DNA of 64,000 nucleotides, from the NCBI GenBank assembly GCA_017441265.1, contig JAFRYE010000049.1, positions 16,325 to 80,324 on the forward strand. The letters are read 5' to 3'. The position numbers and the translations under genes are program-made. Below, piece after piece: positions 9,225-18,061 of this stretch; position 1 is the stretch's first letter; each line of letters begins with the position of its first letter. This DNA comes from Lachnospiraceae bacterium. Lineage in GTDB: Bacteria; Bacillota; Clostridia; Lachnospirales; Lachnospiraceae. The notes below the pieces were generated by a model. That model ran no database searches. It saw only the letters and a program-made list of their open reading frames with translations, and had not been told where the DNA came from.

Positions 9225-9263
9225 GTAACAAACCCGTAACAGAACGCAACACAAATGTAAGAA
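9225..9263 (+). promoter_or_regulatory. 11-bp-period direct repeats (Pho-box-like) upstream of the lipoprotein cluster
   Basis: GTAACA, 5 bp, GTAACA, 5 bp, CAACAC, 5 bp, TAAGAA: hexamers repeat at exactly 11-bp intervals, one helical turn, as in direct-repeat operators of OmpR/PhoB-family regulators. The same GTAACA-5-GTAACT arrangement lies before the second PstS-like gene (14923-14939). The regulator is not identified. Confidence 0.55.
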
Positions 9264-9311
9264 TTTATTCGGAAAATGTAATACCTTTGTAACCAATTAT
9301 TATCCGTACTG

Positions 9312-9320
9312 TGGTACAAT
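9312..9320 (+). promoter_or_regulatory. Extended -10 promoter of the lipoprotein cluster
   Basis: TG-G-TACAAT forms an extended -10 without a -35 at normal spacing; TTGTAA lies 22 bp upstream. This fits activator-dependent transcription from the direct repeats upstream. Confidence 0.55.
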
Positions 9321-9374
9321 GAGCAAGGTAGCCGATAAGGGCCCGGAGGGCAGAGCGGCGAAAGGGGGGAAAAT

Positions 9375-11462
9375 ATGTTACGAAAGGTGATCATGGGGGT
9401 TCTTGCACTTGTCTGTGTGGTTCTCGCTGCGGCCTGTTCCCGCAACACCGGTGATACGAACGGGACATCGGATGCTGCAGCGACGGGGAGTGTCACGCCG
9501 GGCGCGGGTGAGCCGACCGCAACACCGACGGGGGCGGCGGATCCGACCGCAATAGTGACCGCCACACCGACAACTGCAGAGACGACGCCCACGGGAACTG
9601 TCACTCCGACGGTTACCCCGGAGGGAGAGCTGAATCTGGCGGAAGTGGCGGCGAGAAACCGTGAGCTCCATGAGCTGACTGCGCCGGGGACGAAGGCGAA
9701 TCCGCTCGGAACATCGCCGGAACTCTCGGAACGGGAACGGCTTGATTATGAGTACGGGATCACGAGATCCAACAACTTCCGGGTCGCGCTCATCGATGAG
9801 AATATCGGGATGGAGACGTACTACTGGTCCTCGGACAACATATCGTTCCGGATCACCGGACTGAAGGACGAAGAGGTTGCGGCGAAGATTGAAGACCGCA
9901 TTGGGACGGTCGCGCGGGCGATGGCGAAACCGGAGTATTTGCCGAACGTATCCGGCGTTATGACGATCGTGAAGGAACGCGGGCTGCCTTCTTCGGAGTT
10001 TGAATATCGGACCGGGTACAGTAAGAACGGTATTCTTTCCCTGGAGCTGAATGGTCAGTGGTATTGGGAGGAGATTGTCAGGTTCGACAAAATCGAGGAC
10101 TATACGGAATTCTATTACAGCCCGCCGGAGCAACCGCCGTTTGACCGCGTTAAGGCGGAATGGTACGAGCAGGAGGACGGCTACGTCCGGGCAGGGATCC
10201 GTTATTATCTTTCGGAAAATGTATATCTGAATTTTGACCTTGCCACCGGCAAGGAGCTTTCCCTGTCGGATCTGTTTCCGAAAGGGGAGTACTATCTGGA
10301 GGATTTGAAGAAAAGATACGAGGAAAGCAACCGGTACGTATTTGAATTCTTCGATGAAATATATCAGGACAAGGGCGAGATCCGGGGATCTGACGATTAC
10401 GATGAGACCCTTGAGTATGACGGCGGAGCCTTGCTTCACGAGATCGACGGGAGTGAGAGCTTTTATATCATTAACGATAATGACATATACCTTGCGACAG
10501 ACACCGGAGCTGTCACGTTGTGGCTTGACTGCCCGATCCGGGGCAGAAGCCGTGGGAAGGAGCTGTATACATCCGACTATGTCAGCGAATTGGCACCGAT
10601 CGGCTCGGTTGTCATGTGCGGAACACCGATGCCGGGAGAGACGAAGAAGATCGGTTCGTTTCGGGCGTGCCTTGACGGTGAACACGAGATCACGGTGAAC
10701 GTATTCCGCGGGAACGATACTCCGAAGTGGTACCCGTCGTGCGGTACACAGGGTTTCGGAGCGGGAGACACGGAGTGGCTTGACGATTATATCGGAAGGC
10801 AGCAGAGCATTGTCGATCAGTATTTTTCGGATGAAAATATCATTGAGTTCGCAAAACAATGCGTAGAGTGCTGGCCGGACAAAACGCTGGCCGACCGGGA
10901 TCTCGGATTTGTGATCCAGTATGTGACGACATATCCGAACGGATTTTACCGGGTGTTCTGGAGCGCGGCCAACGAGAACGGAGTGTGGACCGGGAACGGC
11001 CACTACGATCATTTCGATGAGGCGACAGTCTTGATGAAAGACGGCAAGGTCATCGCGGAGGAAGAACTGTTCGATGTCTCGTACCGGGAGCTGTTCACGG
11101 AGCTGCTCTTAAACATGCGTATCGACAGTGATGAGGGAGTGATCCCCGTGATCTCGGACGAAGAGCAGGCGAAGGCAGCTGCGGACCTGTTACTGTCTCA
11201 TTTCAAGGGGTTCAACTCTTATGTTTCCACGTATCCGTTGTTATACACAGGCCAGTACTGGTTCGAGCTTTGGGATGACTCTGACGGAGCGATCCGTAAG
11301 GAAGCGCAGCAACGGATGAGCGAATGGAAGGAGAGCATGCCGGATCGGGCGTGGAGGCAGCTGATGGCATTCTGGGGGCTCTCATCGACGGATATTTTTT
11401 ATGAGGACGGGTATCTGATCTACCGGCATCTGCGGATGTATCAGGGATTTTCGTTTGATTGA
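9375..11462 (+). CDS. Large secreted lipoprotein, paralogue 1 (DUF3298-like C-terminal segment)
   Basis: This is a 695-residue protein. A lipoprotein signal peptide ends at Cys (VLAAACSRN, about residue 21), then comes a Thr/Pro/Ala-rich linker of about 70 residues suited to crossing the cell wall. The globular part begins with a block shared by all three paralogues (ARNRELHE, NPLGTSPELSE, YEYGI). Around residues 260-310 the phrase YLNFDLATGKELSLSDLFP resembles the DUF3298/RsiV-type module (FDL-TGKE-LSLSDLF). It starts at ATG behind a G-rich ribosome site and shares an operon with the next gene (43-bp gap). It faces the outside of the cell and its function is unknown. The three paralogues suggest duplication. 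Confidence 0.85.
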   Translation: MLRKVIMGVLALVCVVLAAACSRNTGDTNGTSDAAATGSVTPGAGEPTATPTGAADPTAIVTATPTTAETTPTGTVTPTVTPEGELNLAEVAARNRELHELTAPGTKANPLGTSPELSERERLDYEYGITRSNNFRVALIDENIGMETYYWSSDNISFRITGLKDEEVAAKIEDRIGTVARAMAKPEYLPNVSGVMTIVKERGLPSSEFEYRTGYSKNGILSLELNGQWYWEEIVRFDKIEDYTEFYYSPPEQPPFDRVKAEWYEQEDGYVRAGIRYYLSENVYLNFDLATGKELSLSDLFPKGEYYLEDLKKRYEESNRYVFEFFDEIYQDKGEIRGSDDYDETLEYDGGALLHEIDGSESFYIINDNDIYLATDTGAVTLWLDCPIRGRSRGKELYTSDYVSELAPIGSVVMCGTPMPGETKKIGSFRACLDGEHEITVNVFRGNDTPKWYPSCGTQGFGAGDTEWLDDYIGRQQSIVDQYFSDENIIEFAKQCVECWPDKTLADRDLGFVIQYVTTYPNGFYRVFWSAANENGVWTGNGHYDHFDEATVLMKDGKVIAEEELFDVSYRELFTELLLNMRIDSDEGVIPVISDEEQAKAAADLLLSHFKGFNSYVSTYPLLYTGQYWFELWDDSDGAIRKEAQQRMSEWKESMPDRAWRQLMAFWGLSSTDIFYEDGYLIYRHLRMYQGFSFD

Positions 11463-11505
11463 CATACGGGGGTCCGATCTAAGAATTCAATAGGGGGGTT
11501 ACAAT

Positions 11506-13599
11506 ATGAGACGAAAGAGATGGTTACAGACGGCGATCGTTCTCGCAGCGATGTGTGTGTTTGGCGCATGCAGCAGGGGACCGCACAACGAGGATGACTA
11601 CCCTACGCCGACGCCGACACAGGCACTGACACCGACGGAAGGGCAGCCGGAACAGTTGACGCCGACCGCGACGCCGACGCAGGCTGTGACGCCGACGCAG
11701 GCGACGACACCGACCGTAACGCCGACACCGACCGTAACGCCGACACAGGAGGCTACACCGACACTGACGCAGGCGCCGGATTATGCCGCGATGGCTGCGA
11801 GAAGCCGGGAGCTTCATGAGGCGATCGCACCGAAGCTGACGGCCAATCCGCTGGGAACGGGACCGGAGCTGTCGGAGCAGGACAAAATCAATTATGAATA
11901 CGGTTTCCGAAACGTGAGCGGTGTGGACACCGTATACATCAACCTGGAGACCGGAGAGGAAGCGGACTATGATGACCGCTGCCGGACGGTACGCGTGTCC
12001 GGACTTAAGGATCAGGATGTTCTTGCGAAGATCAATGAGCGCATTGAAACCGCGGCAAGGACGATGCTCGATCCGGAATACCTTCCGGATGCACCCGGTA
12101 TCATGCTTGTCGTGAAGGAGAGAGGCCTTCCCGAAGCGGGAGTGGAGTGCTACGCCTACAGCTCAAACGGAATACTGGGTGCAAGTGTGATAGGCCAATG
12201 GATCTGGCATGAGAATAAGGTGTTCGCGGATTACGATGAGATGCATTCGTATCTCAATGCCGATGAGAACAGAGACAAGGGAGCGATCTCCTATATGGAT
12301 TATAAATTCCTGAGTGAAACCTCAACCCGGATTGAGATACGCATCGACTACGGACTCAGGGAAACGATCGAGTACAATTTCGACCTGAGTACCGGTGAGG
12401 AAATTTCGTTGTCAGACCTCTTTCCGGCAGGCTTTGACTATCTTACGTACCTGAATGAGGAGATGGAAAAGGCGTCGAAATATGACTTCTGGTTCAGTGA
12501 CTACGAGTACCAGAACGGGAACGGGATGCAGGGAAAATTCTACGAAGACTATGATGAAACGAAGGAATATGACGGAGGTCGACTGCAGGAGAAGATTATC
12601 GGCGACGAAATGTTCAGCACGGGATCGTATTACGTGAACCTTCCGGACGGTCACGGCGGATGGGAGATGATTGATCTTCCGGCAGCGGTTGCCGATCGTG
12701 ACCGCAACGGGGACATCTATCTGGAGCAGAGCGGAGTTTACACCGACGGTACGATTGGGCATGTTTCTCTCTGCGACGCGGATACGGATGGTCCGCGTGA
12801 AGCCGAAGAGATCGGACAATGTCGCATCCGTCCAAACGGTACCGATAAGAAGATCAATGTAACCGTGTACCGCGGGATCGGTTACCCGTATTGGATGGCG
12901 GATTACGGCAGAAATTTTGAGCAGGAAGTCAATAAGTATTTTTCGGATGAGAAGATCCTGGAGTATGCAAAACAGTGCATGTCCATGTGGACGGGTGCGG
13001 CATATCCGGAAGCGGATTGCGAATTGTACATCTTGAATGCCTGGATCTATCCCAACGGATACTATTCCATCGACTGGTATGTGGATTACGAGAAGTTCCC
13101 GTATCCGGACGGAGAGTGGAAAGGGTATTATGATGATTACTGGGGGAAGGAGTCCTGGATGAAGGACGGAACCATCATTACCCAGGAGGAGCTTCTGGAT
13201 GTCTCCTATGAGGACCTTCTGACTGATCTGATCGGCGATCTGAAGTTGACGGGGGACGGTACAAAGATCAGCGAGGAGGCCGCAAGGACGGCAGCCAAAG
13301 CGCTGATGCCGTATTTCGTGGGTCTTGATACTGTTGCGAGGCGGCAGGACTATTGGGACTGGAGGGATTTTCTGTTCCTTTGGCAGGAAGGAAGCTATGT
13401 GCATAACGGGGTGCCGTACCGGTATTCTGATGAAACTGATCCGAACAATGAGAAGATCCCGGCGGAACTGAAGGATCTGCTGCCGTATAAACTGTGGATA
13501 ACCTTGAGCGAAACGGGGAAAGATCCGGAGCACAGGGATCCGTATGTGTTGCTCAGGCATCTGAAAATGTATGAGGGGTACCCGTTCCCGCAAAACTGA
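11506..13599 (+). CDS. Large secreted lipoprotein, paralogue 2
   Basis: This is a 697-residue paralogue of the preceding gene. A signal peptide ends near Cys22 (VFGACSRG), followed by a Thr-Pro linker of about 60 residues coded by imperfect ACGCCGACG-type repeats (roughly 11600-11775). The globular domain matches paralogue 1 block by block: ARSRELHEA, ANPLGTGPELSE, SGLKDQDVLAKI, ERGLPEAG, and the YNFDLSTGEEISLSDLFP segment. A GGGGGG-type ribosome site precedes the ATG. No promoter is visible in the 43-bp gap, so it should be read with paralogue 1. The shared architecture but clear divergence points to an old tandem duplication. Function unknown. Confidence 0.85.
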   Translation: MRRKRWLQTAIVLAAMCVFGACSRGPHNEDDYPTPTPTQALTPTEGQPEQLTPTATPTQAVTPTQATTPTVTPTPTVTPTQEATPTLTQAPDYAAMAARSRELHEAIAPKLTANPLGTGPELSEQDKINYEYGFRNVSGVDTVYINLETGEEADYDDRCRTVRVSGLKDQDVLAKINERIETAARTMLDPEYLPDAPGIMLVVKERGLPEAGVECYAYSSNGILGASVIGQWIWHENKVFADYDEMHSYLNADENRDKGAISYMDYKFLSETSTRIEIRIDYGLRETIEYNFDLSTGEEISLSDLFPAGFDYLTYLNEEMEKASKYDFWFSDYEYQNGNGMQGKFYEDYDETKEYDGGRLQEKIIGDEMFSTGSYYVNLPDGHGGWEMIDLPAAVADRDRNGDIYLEQSGVYTDGTIGHVSLCDADTDGPREAEEIGQCRIRPNGTDKKINVTVYRGIGYPYWMADYGRNFEQEVNKYFSDEKILEYAKQCMSMWTGAAYPEADCELYILNAWIYPNGYYSIDWYVDYEKFPYPDGEWKGYYDDYWGKESWMKDGTIITQEELLDVSYEDLLTDLIGDLKLTGDGTKISEEAARTAAKALMPYFVGLDTVARRQDYWDWRDFLFLWQEGSYVHNGVPYRYSDETDPNNEKIPAELKDLLPYKLWITLSETGKDPEHRDPYVLLRHLKMYEGYPFPQN
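11600..11775 (+). repeat. Thr-Pro codon repeat of the lipoprotein linker
   Basis: Imperfect short repeats built on ACGCCGACG/ACACCGACC encode a PTPTQAVTPTQ-type linker. Such tracts are prone to length change by slippage. Confidence 0.75.
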
Positions 13600-13611
13600 T
13601 TTCAAAATTTC

Positions 13612-13650
13612 GGGAAACTGCCGATTGCAGTAACAGGCCGGCAGTGTCCC
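13612..13650 (+). other. Intercistronic hairpin between paralogue 2 and the first PstS-like gene
   Basis: A stem CTGCCG/CGGCAG, extended by GGGA/TCCC, has no U-run. It may be an mRNA processing or stabilising structure rather than a terminator. Confidence 0.4.
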
Positions 13651-13706
13651 GCAAATGATAACAAACTGCAAACTGTGTGGAGAAAAAGGAAAAGAGGTAA
13701 AAAGCT

Positions 13707-14765
13707 ATGAAAAAAGCAGTTGCTGTGATCCTTGTGATCGCGATGTTGTGCGCATTGTGCGCGTGTGAGAAGGACAACAAGTCCAATACCGATGTGACGC
13801 CCACGGCGGCGCAGGAAGTGACACCGACGAGTGAGCCTACGGCGGGACCGACGGCAGAGCCCACGGCGGAACCCACAGCGGAACCGACTGCAGAGCCTAC
13901 CGCGGAGCCGACAGCAACGCCTACGGAGGCGCCGAAGGGTGCCGTGCTTCCGAGCGGCAAGACGCTCACGGTTGACACGCTTCCGGTTGTCGACGGCGCG
14001 CTCGCTCTTGAGCCGTTCTACGATGCCGTGTTCGCGGAGCTTCTCGGCATGAGCGTTGAGGACGCGAAACTGTTCCTGCCGTGCAACAACACGCCAGGCG
14101 CATACAAAAACCTCACGGAGGGCAAGTCGGATATGATCTTCTGCGCGCTTCCTTCCGAGGAGCAGATCGAGACCGCGAAGCAGGCCGGTGTCGAGTTTGA
14201 GTACCACACGATCTTAAGCGGCGGATTTGTCTTCTTCGTCAACAAGGACAACCCGGTTGACAGCGTGACGCAGCAGCAGCTCAAGGACATCGTGAGCGGC
14301 AAGATCAAGAACTGGAAGGAAGTCGGCGGCGATGACGAGCCGATCGTTCTGTTCCAGAGAAACGAAGGCTCGGGAAGCCAGACCGGTCTGTACCGCTACG
14401 TGCTTCCGAAGGACCAGGTGATGAAGCCGATCCTGGAACTCCAGGTGTCCGATATGGCCGGCGCGATCGACCACGTGGTTGACTACGACAACGGCAAGGG
14501 CGCGATCTCGTTCTCGTACTACTACTATGTTGCCAACATGCACGGCAGCGATCAGATCAAGCTTCTCGGCATCGACGGCGTGATCCCGAGCGATGAGACC
14601 ATCTCCAAGGGACAGTATCCGTTCCTCAACTTCTCGCAGATCGTGACGAGAAAAGACCTTCCCGAGGACAGCATCGTGCGCGATATCATCGCGTGGGTGC
14701 AGGGTGAGAACGGCGCGAGGATCGCCCGCGAGAACGGCTATGTGCCGTATGATATGGCGGAGTGA
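13707..14765 (+). CDS. PstS-like substrate-binding lipoprotein 1
   Basis: This is a 352-residue protein. A signal peptide ends at Cys (LCALCACEK, about residue 22), followed by an unusual linker of repeated Thr-Ala-Glu-Pro units. The remaining ~270 residues have the order of the PstS/PBP-like family: TLPVVDGALALEPFYDA, a ligand-type segment (SEEQIETA), the conserved QQLKDIVSGKIKNWKEVGG and the phosphate-loop-like RNEGSGSQTG. PstS proteins bind phosphate outside the membrane for the PstCAB importer, but no pstC, pstA or pstB is present here, so a sensing or orphan role is possible. It is a close paralogue of the gene at 15009. A terminator-like hairpin follows it. Confidence 0.88.
   Translation: MKKAVAVILVIAMLCALCACEKDNKSNTDVTPTAAQEVTPTSEPTAGPTAEPTAEPTAEPTAEPTAEPTATPTEAPKGAVLPSGKTLTVDTLPVVDGALALEPFYDAVFAELLGMSVEDAKLFLPCNNTPGAYKNLTEGKSDMIFCALPSEEQIETAKQAGVEFEYHTILSGGFVFFVNKDNPVDSVTQQQLKDIVSGKIKNWKEVGGDDEPIVLFQRNEGSGSQTGLYRYVLPKDQVMKPILELQVSDMAGAIDHVVDYDNGKGAISFSYYYYVANMHGSDQIKLLGIDGVIPSDETISKGQYPFLNFSQIVTRKDLPEDSIVRDIIAWVQGENGARIARENGYVPYDMAE
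13828..13930 (+). repeat. 12-bp tandem repeat coding Thr-Ala-Glu-Pro units
   Basis: Five consecutive TAEP units, flanked by degenerate ones, are coded by a 12-bp period with third-position drift. It forms the wall-spanning linker of the first PstS-like lipoprotein and is a candidate for slippage-driven length variation. Confidence 0.85.
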
Positions 14766-14835
14766 TATCCGGCCGGAGTCAGCGGCAACCGTTTGCCGGA
14801 AAATGAGTACGGAAAAACCACAGAAGCACGACAAC

Positions 14836-14864
14836 GGCAGTCCGGAGACGGGCTGCCTTGTTTC
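14836..14864 (+). terminator. Terminator-like hairpin after the first PstS-like gene
   Basis: GGCAGTCC and GGGCTGCC form a stem with a 6-nt loop, followed by TTGTTTC. The U-run is weak. Confidence 0.6.
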
Positions 14865-14922
14865 GGCGCAGGGGCATTTTCCGACGGGCCGTTTGAAAAA
14901 TACAAGAAAAAAACAAGAAAAC

Positions 14923-14965
14923 GTAACAGGATTGTAACTTATTTTTTCGATTCGTGTGATATACT
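14923..14965 (+). promoter_or_regulatory. Direct-repeat operator and extended -10 promoter of the second PstS-like gene
   Basis: GTAACA, 5 bp, GTAACT (11-bp period) is followed by an extended -10 (TG-A-TATACT, 14957-14965) with no good -35. It is the same design as upstream of 9375, suggesting shared activation. Confidence 0.55.
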
Positions 14966-15008
14966 TTCGGACGATGGGGGAATATTCAGGAAATCGAGGT
15001 GTTAGGAG

Positions 15009-15998
15009 ATGTTATTTCGAAAAATGCGACTCCTCCTTGTCGCAATGTTGATCCCGGTCATGCTGTGTGCATGCGGAAAGGAGAATACGTCCGGCGGGAA
15101 CAAGACCGACGTGCCCGGAGAGACGGGGACGGTGACGCCGTCGGAAGAGCCGGGAAAGGAACAGACGTCCGGAGCCAAGGCGCTGCCGGGCGGAAAGACG
15201 TTAACACTGGCCACGCTGCCGAAGGTGGACGGCGCACTCTATGCGGAGGCATTTTACGATGCGGCGTTTGCGGAAATTATGGGTGTTCCTGCGGAGGAGG
15301 CGAAACTGTTCCTCCCGTGCAGCAACACGGATGCCGCGTATCGAAAACTGACGGAGGGGACGGCGGACATGATCTTCGCGACTGCGCCTTCGGAGGAGCA
15401 GGAGAAGGCGGCGAAGGAAGCCGGAACGGAGTTCGAGTTCCATGCGCTTATGAATGACGGATTTGTCTTCTTCGTGAATGCCGGAAATCCGGTGAACAGC
15501 ATCACGCAGGACCAGCTGAAGGACATCGTTCGCGGCAAGATCAAGAACTGGAAAGAAGTCGGCGGCGAAGATGAGCCGATTGTCTTGTTTCAGCGTAATC
15601 CGGGGTCTGACAGTCAGAATGCGCTGTATCATTACGTGCTTCCGAAGGATCGGGTGCAGAAGCCTCTTCTCGACAAACAGGACGATTCCATAGGCGGCGC
15701 GATCGACAGGTTCAAAGAGTATGACAACGGTAAGGGTGCGATCTCGTTCACCTTTTATCGCTTTGTATCGCAGGTGCCGGACGCTTCCAACGTGAAACTG
15801 TTATCGATCGACGGAATTGCGCCGGCGAAAGAGACGATCGCCGAAGGGAAATATCCGTTCGTTACTCCCGTGCAGATCGTGACGAGAAAGGATTTGCCTT
15901 CGGACAGCATCGTGCGCGATATCATCGCATGGCTGCAGGGGGAGAACGGCGTCCGTATCGCCCGGGAAAACGGATATATTCCGTGTGAATCGAAGTGA
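15009..15998 (+). CDS. PstS-like substrate-binding lipoprotein 2
   Basis: This is a 329-residue protein. The lipoprotein signal ends at Cys (PVMLCACGK, about residue 23), and there is a short Gly/Thr/Glu linker in place of the TAEP repeats of its paralogue. The binding domain matches paralogue 1 nearly throughout: TLPKVDGALYAEAFYDA, LPCSNTDAAYRKLTEG, DQLKDIVRGKIKNWKEVGG, and FQRNPGSDSQNALY in place of the Gly-Ser-Gly-Ser loop. The loop change from GSGSQ to GSDSQ may alter ligand contacts (inference). It has its own promoter and direct-repeat operator and is co-transcribed with the lipoprotein at 16015 (16-bp gap). Confidence 0.88.
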   Translation: MLFRKMRLLLVAMLIPVMLCACGKENTSGGNKTDVPGETGTVTPSEEPGKEQTSGAKALPGGKTLTLATLPKVDGALYAEAFYDAAFAEIMGVPAEEAKLFLPCSNTDAAYRKLTEGTADMIFATAPSEEQEKAAKEAGTEFEFHALMNDGFVFFVNAGNPVNSITQDQLKDIVRGKIKNWKEVGGEDEPIVLFQRNPGSDSQNALYHYVLPKDRVQKPLLDKQDDSIGGAIDRFKEYDNGKGAISFTFYRFVSQVPDASNVKLLSIDGIAPAKETIAEGKYPFVTPVQIVTRKDLPSDSIVRDIIAWLQGENGVRIARENGYIPCESK

Positions 15999-16014
15999 CG
16001 GGGGGCGAGAAGAA

Positions 16015-18015
16015 ATGAGATTTTTTACTATGTTCAGGAAAATGAAACCGGTCTTCGCGGCGGTGCTCTGCCTTTTGATGCTTGCGGCGTGCTCCGACGA
16101 GAAGAAAGGGAACGAAACGGAGAAACCGACGCCGGGAGAGACCGAATTGATCGAAGAGATGACGGAGTCGGAGTTTGCCAAAAAACTTGAGAAGAGCCGG
16201 GAATTGCGGCAGCTGCTGCAGCCGGCAGTAGCAACGTCGGAGACGGGAACAGCTCCGGAGGCGATCGAGTCGGACCGTATCGACTATGCGTACGGTATCA
16301 TCAAGGAGAACCCGCTGACGGTTACGACGGTGGATCTGACGACGAGAAAACCTATTTCCGATCAGGAACCGTGGAATGCCAACCTGCAGAAACTGATCAC
16401 CGTTTCCGGGTTAAAAGACAAATCGGTGTGCGCGAAGATCAACAGCCGGATCGAGACGGTAACCCGTGTGCTGGCGGACCCGGACTATATCCCGAATGTC
16501 AGCGGCATCATTTCCATCCTCGAGAAACGAGGGGAACCGGAGCGTAGGATCGACAGCGATGTGCGCTACAACCGGAACGGTATGCTGTCCGTGTGCACGA
16601 CTGCGACATGGAGCTGGTCGGAAGAGAAGACATTCGAAAAATACGAGGATACCGGAACCTACTGGGATCAGATCGACTGGCCGAGGGATGACGATCGGTT
16701 CAATGTGTACTACGAGGACCTGGAGGTAGAAGAATATACCGGGGAAACGCAGTGCAAGATCCGGTATGAGATCACGGAGCGAGTCGGTATGGCGTTCAAT
16801 CTCGTCACGGGCAAAGAACTCTCTCTGTCGGATTTCTTCCCGAAGGAGGAAACCTACCGGGACTATCTGAAGAAGCAGCTCACGGACAATGGGCGCTATT
16901 CCTTCTGGTTTGACGACTATGTCTACCGGGAGGACGGAACACTTTCTTCGCCGTTCCGTTACGGCAATCCGTACGAGGCATTTCGCGAGTACGACGGCGG
17001 GATCTTATTTTCCGGATTGGGAGAGTCGGAGCCATTCTATTTTGACGGCGGGATCATGAGCGGTCAGCTTCGTTTTCCGCATGTGATCAACGGCGGAGAA
17101 TGTTACGCCAATCTGAAGAAACCGATCCCGCAGCTGGATCAGGGCAAAGATATCTACGAGGAGGATCGGACATACTATTTTTGCCCCTTCGGTACTCTGA
17201 TGGCGAAAGCCGACGAATTCGATCGTCCGAAGGGCTTTCATCAGATCGGCGATCTGCCGGTGAAGATGAAGGACGGCCAAGGCACCGACGCAACGATGCA
17301 TATCTTTATGCCGGATGAGTTTGAGTGGTCGTCGGATGTTCTGAAAACCGAAGAGGAGGTCGTCACGGAGCCGCTGTCCGACGAACGGGTGCTCGAGCTG
17401 GTGCGACAGGGGCTGGAGTGCCAATACGATAATGACCGGACACCCGACGGGGCATTCCGGAGGAAAATCCTTTACGGCGATAACTGTGACTTCTACTTCC
17501 GCTCGGCGACATACTGGCCGAACGGGTACACTTACCTGGCGTGGACAGTGTATGATCTCGTCGACTCGAACTCGTGGTCGCTTCTGTTCTGGGTCAAGGA
17601 CGGCAAGGTGATCCCCGAGACGGAAATCTGGGACGTGCCTTTGGAGGATCTCTTAGCGGAGATGCTTACCGGATTGCATACGGACAAAAAGACCGTGATC
17701 ACCGCGGAAAATGCCCGCACGATTGCTCAGCTTCTGGCGCCATATGCATATGCCGCGGAGATCAATCTGGCCTCCTGGTCATATAAGCGCGAGGAGTCGT
17801 TAAAATGGGATTGGTACGACTTCAGTTTCCCGTTTACGGACTACACTTTCGACGTGAACACCGATCTTCCGGAATCCCTGCGAAGCGGACTTCCGAAGGA
17901 AATGATCGAAAGCATCGCCCGCAGCGAGGCGGAGGAAACCCTGTACCTTGAGGATCCGCTCGTATACTGGAGACACCTCCTGATCTTCCAGGGGTATCCG
18001 TTCCCCGAAAAATGA
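16015..18015 (+). CDS. Large secreted lipoprotein, paralogue 3
   Basis: This is a 666-residue paralogue of the two large lipoproteins upstream. The ATG at 16015 is chosen because a GGGGGCGAG ribosome site lies just before it and the signal peptide then starts cleanly (MRFFTMFRKMKPVFAAVLC, ending at LAACSDE). The linker is short and acidic, without the Thr-Pro repeats. Shared blocks are KSRELRQLL, DYAYGI, VSGLKDKSVCAKI, RGEPERR and MAFNLVTGKELSLSDFFP. Its pairing with a PstS-like gene repeats the arrangement of the first half of the cluster, so a whole lipoprotein/PstS module seems to have been duplicated. A strong hairpin terminator follows. Function unknown. Confidence 0.85.
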   Translation: MRFFTMFRKMKPVFAAVLCLLMLAACSDEKKGNETEKPTPGETELIEEMTESEFAKKLEKSRELRQLLQPAVATSETGTAPEAIESDRIDYAYGIIKENPLTVTTVDLTTRKPISDQEPWNANLQKLITVSGLKDKSVCAKINSRIETVTRVLADPDYIPNVSGIISILEKRGEPERRIDSDVRYNRNGMLSVCTTATWSWSEEKTFEKYEDTGTYWDQIDWPRDDDRFNVYYEDLEVEEYTGETQCKIRYEITERVGMAFNLVTGKELSLSDFFPKEETYRDYLKKQLTDNGRYSFWFDDYVYREDGTLSSPFRYGNPYEAFREYDGGILFSGLGESEPFYFDGGIMSGQLRFPHVINGGECYANLKKPIPQLDQGKDIYEEDRTYYFCPFGTLMAKADEFDRPKGFHQIGDLPVKMKDGQGTDATMHIFMPDEFEWSSDVLKTEEEVVTEPLSDERVLELVRQGLECQYDNDRTPDGAFRRKILYGDNCDFYFRSATYWPNGYTYLAWTVYDLVDSNSWSLLFWVKDGKVIPETEIWDVPLEDLLAEMLTGLHTDKKTVITAENARTIAQLLAPYAYAAEINLASWSYKREESLKWDWYDFSFPFTDYTFDVNTDLPESLRSGLPKEMIESIARSEAEETLYLEDPLVYWRHLLIFQGYPFPEK

Positions 18016-18025
18016 TAGATAAGTC

Positions 18026-18060
18026 ACAAGCCCCCGGAGCAACCGCTCCGGGGCTTGTTC
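18026..18060 (+). terminator. Terminator after lipoprotein paralogue 3
   Basis: A long stem (ACAAGCCCCCGGAGC with GCTCCGGGGCTTGT) has an AACC loop, then TTC. It marks the left edge of the palindromic region. Confidence 0.75.
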
Positions 18061-18061
18061 T

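Noticed and set aside
9378..11012. Minus-strand frame of over 500 codons across the first large lipoprotein
   Set aside because: The plus frame has a signal peptide, ribosome site and two paralogues. The minus frame is low-complexity and unsupported.
11600..13930. Thr-Pro and Thr-Ala-Glu-Pro codon repeats as a possible CRISPR-like or minisatellite array
   Set aside because: They keep the reading frame, have no spacers and lie exactly at the wall-linker position of lipoproteins.
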